Shown: piece by piece, positions 6,411-6,432 of the stretch | How the letters are laid out: each line of letters begins with the position of its first letter | How positions within the stretch are numbered: position 1 is the stretch's first letter | Assembly: GCA_027007865.1 (NCBI GenBank) | Contig: JALTEE010000371.1 | Coordinates: 1-6,432, forward strand | Origin: a bacterium | GTDB lineage: Bacteria > UBP14 > UBA6098 > B30-G16 | Reading direction: 5' to 3' | DNA length: 6,432 nucleotides | Position numbers and translations under genes: made by a program | Notes under the pieces: model-generated | Database searches by the model: none | Told to the model about the DNA's origin: nothing | What the model saw: the letters and a program-made list of their open reading frames with translations, nothing else

Positions 6411-6432
6411 AAAATAAATCGCGAATTATGAC

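Noticed and set aside
6428..6432. ATG at the right edge as the start of a fifth gene
   Set aside because: Only five bases are visible and no clear ribosome site precedes it, so it cannot be supported.

Overview
The window holds one compact, co-directional (+) operon of four genes, all concerned with low-potential electron transfer: a soluble HdrC/HdrB-type iron-sulfur protein (138-1256), the two subunits of an electron transfer flavoprotein, etfB (1259-2023) and etfA (2096-3070), and an unusually long HdrA-type flavoprotein (3078-6410). Junctions are tight (2, 72 and 7 bases) and start codons follow recognisable Shine-Dalgarno sequences. About 137 AT-rich bases lie upstream, with promoter-like and palindromic elements but no gene. 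Only 22 bases follow the last stop, so the operon may continue.

The gene content points to an anaerobic bacterium with acyl-CoA (fatty or aromatic acid) or related organic-acid redox chemistry. Base composition is moderate. The coding sequence shows a strong context habit: Ile, Leu and Pro codons end in C almost only when the next codon begins with G. The phylum cannot be fixed from the sequence.

Inferred system: EtfAB would collect electrons from an acyl-CoA dehydrogenase-like flavoenzyme not in this window. The CCG-domain protein supplies the HdrC-like ferredoxin clusters and HdrB-like catalytic domains. The 1110-residue protein supplies HdrA. That HdrA is interrupted, between the two Fe-S motifs of its internal ferredoxin domain, by a complete GltD/NfnB-like module with a second FAD site and a pyridine-nucleotide site. 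Removing about 460 residues leaves a protein of normal HdrA length. The operon therefore encodes HdrA, B and C functions plus ETF plus an NAD(P)H module: a candidate soluble complex that bifurcates or confurcates electrons among ETF, NAD(P)H, ferredoxin and a CCG-domain site. No membrane anchor, hydrogenase, MvhD-like subunit or dehydrogenase is present in the window. The direction and substrates are inference.
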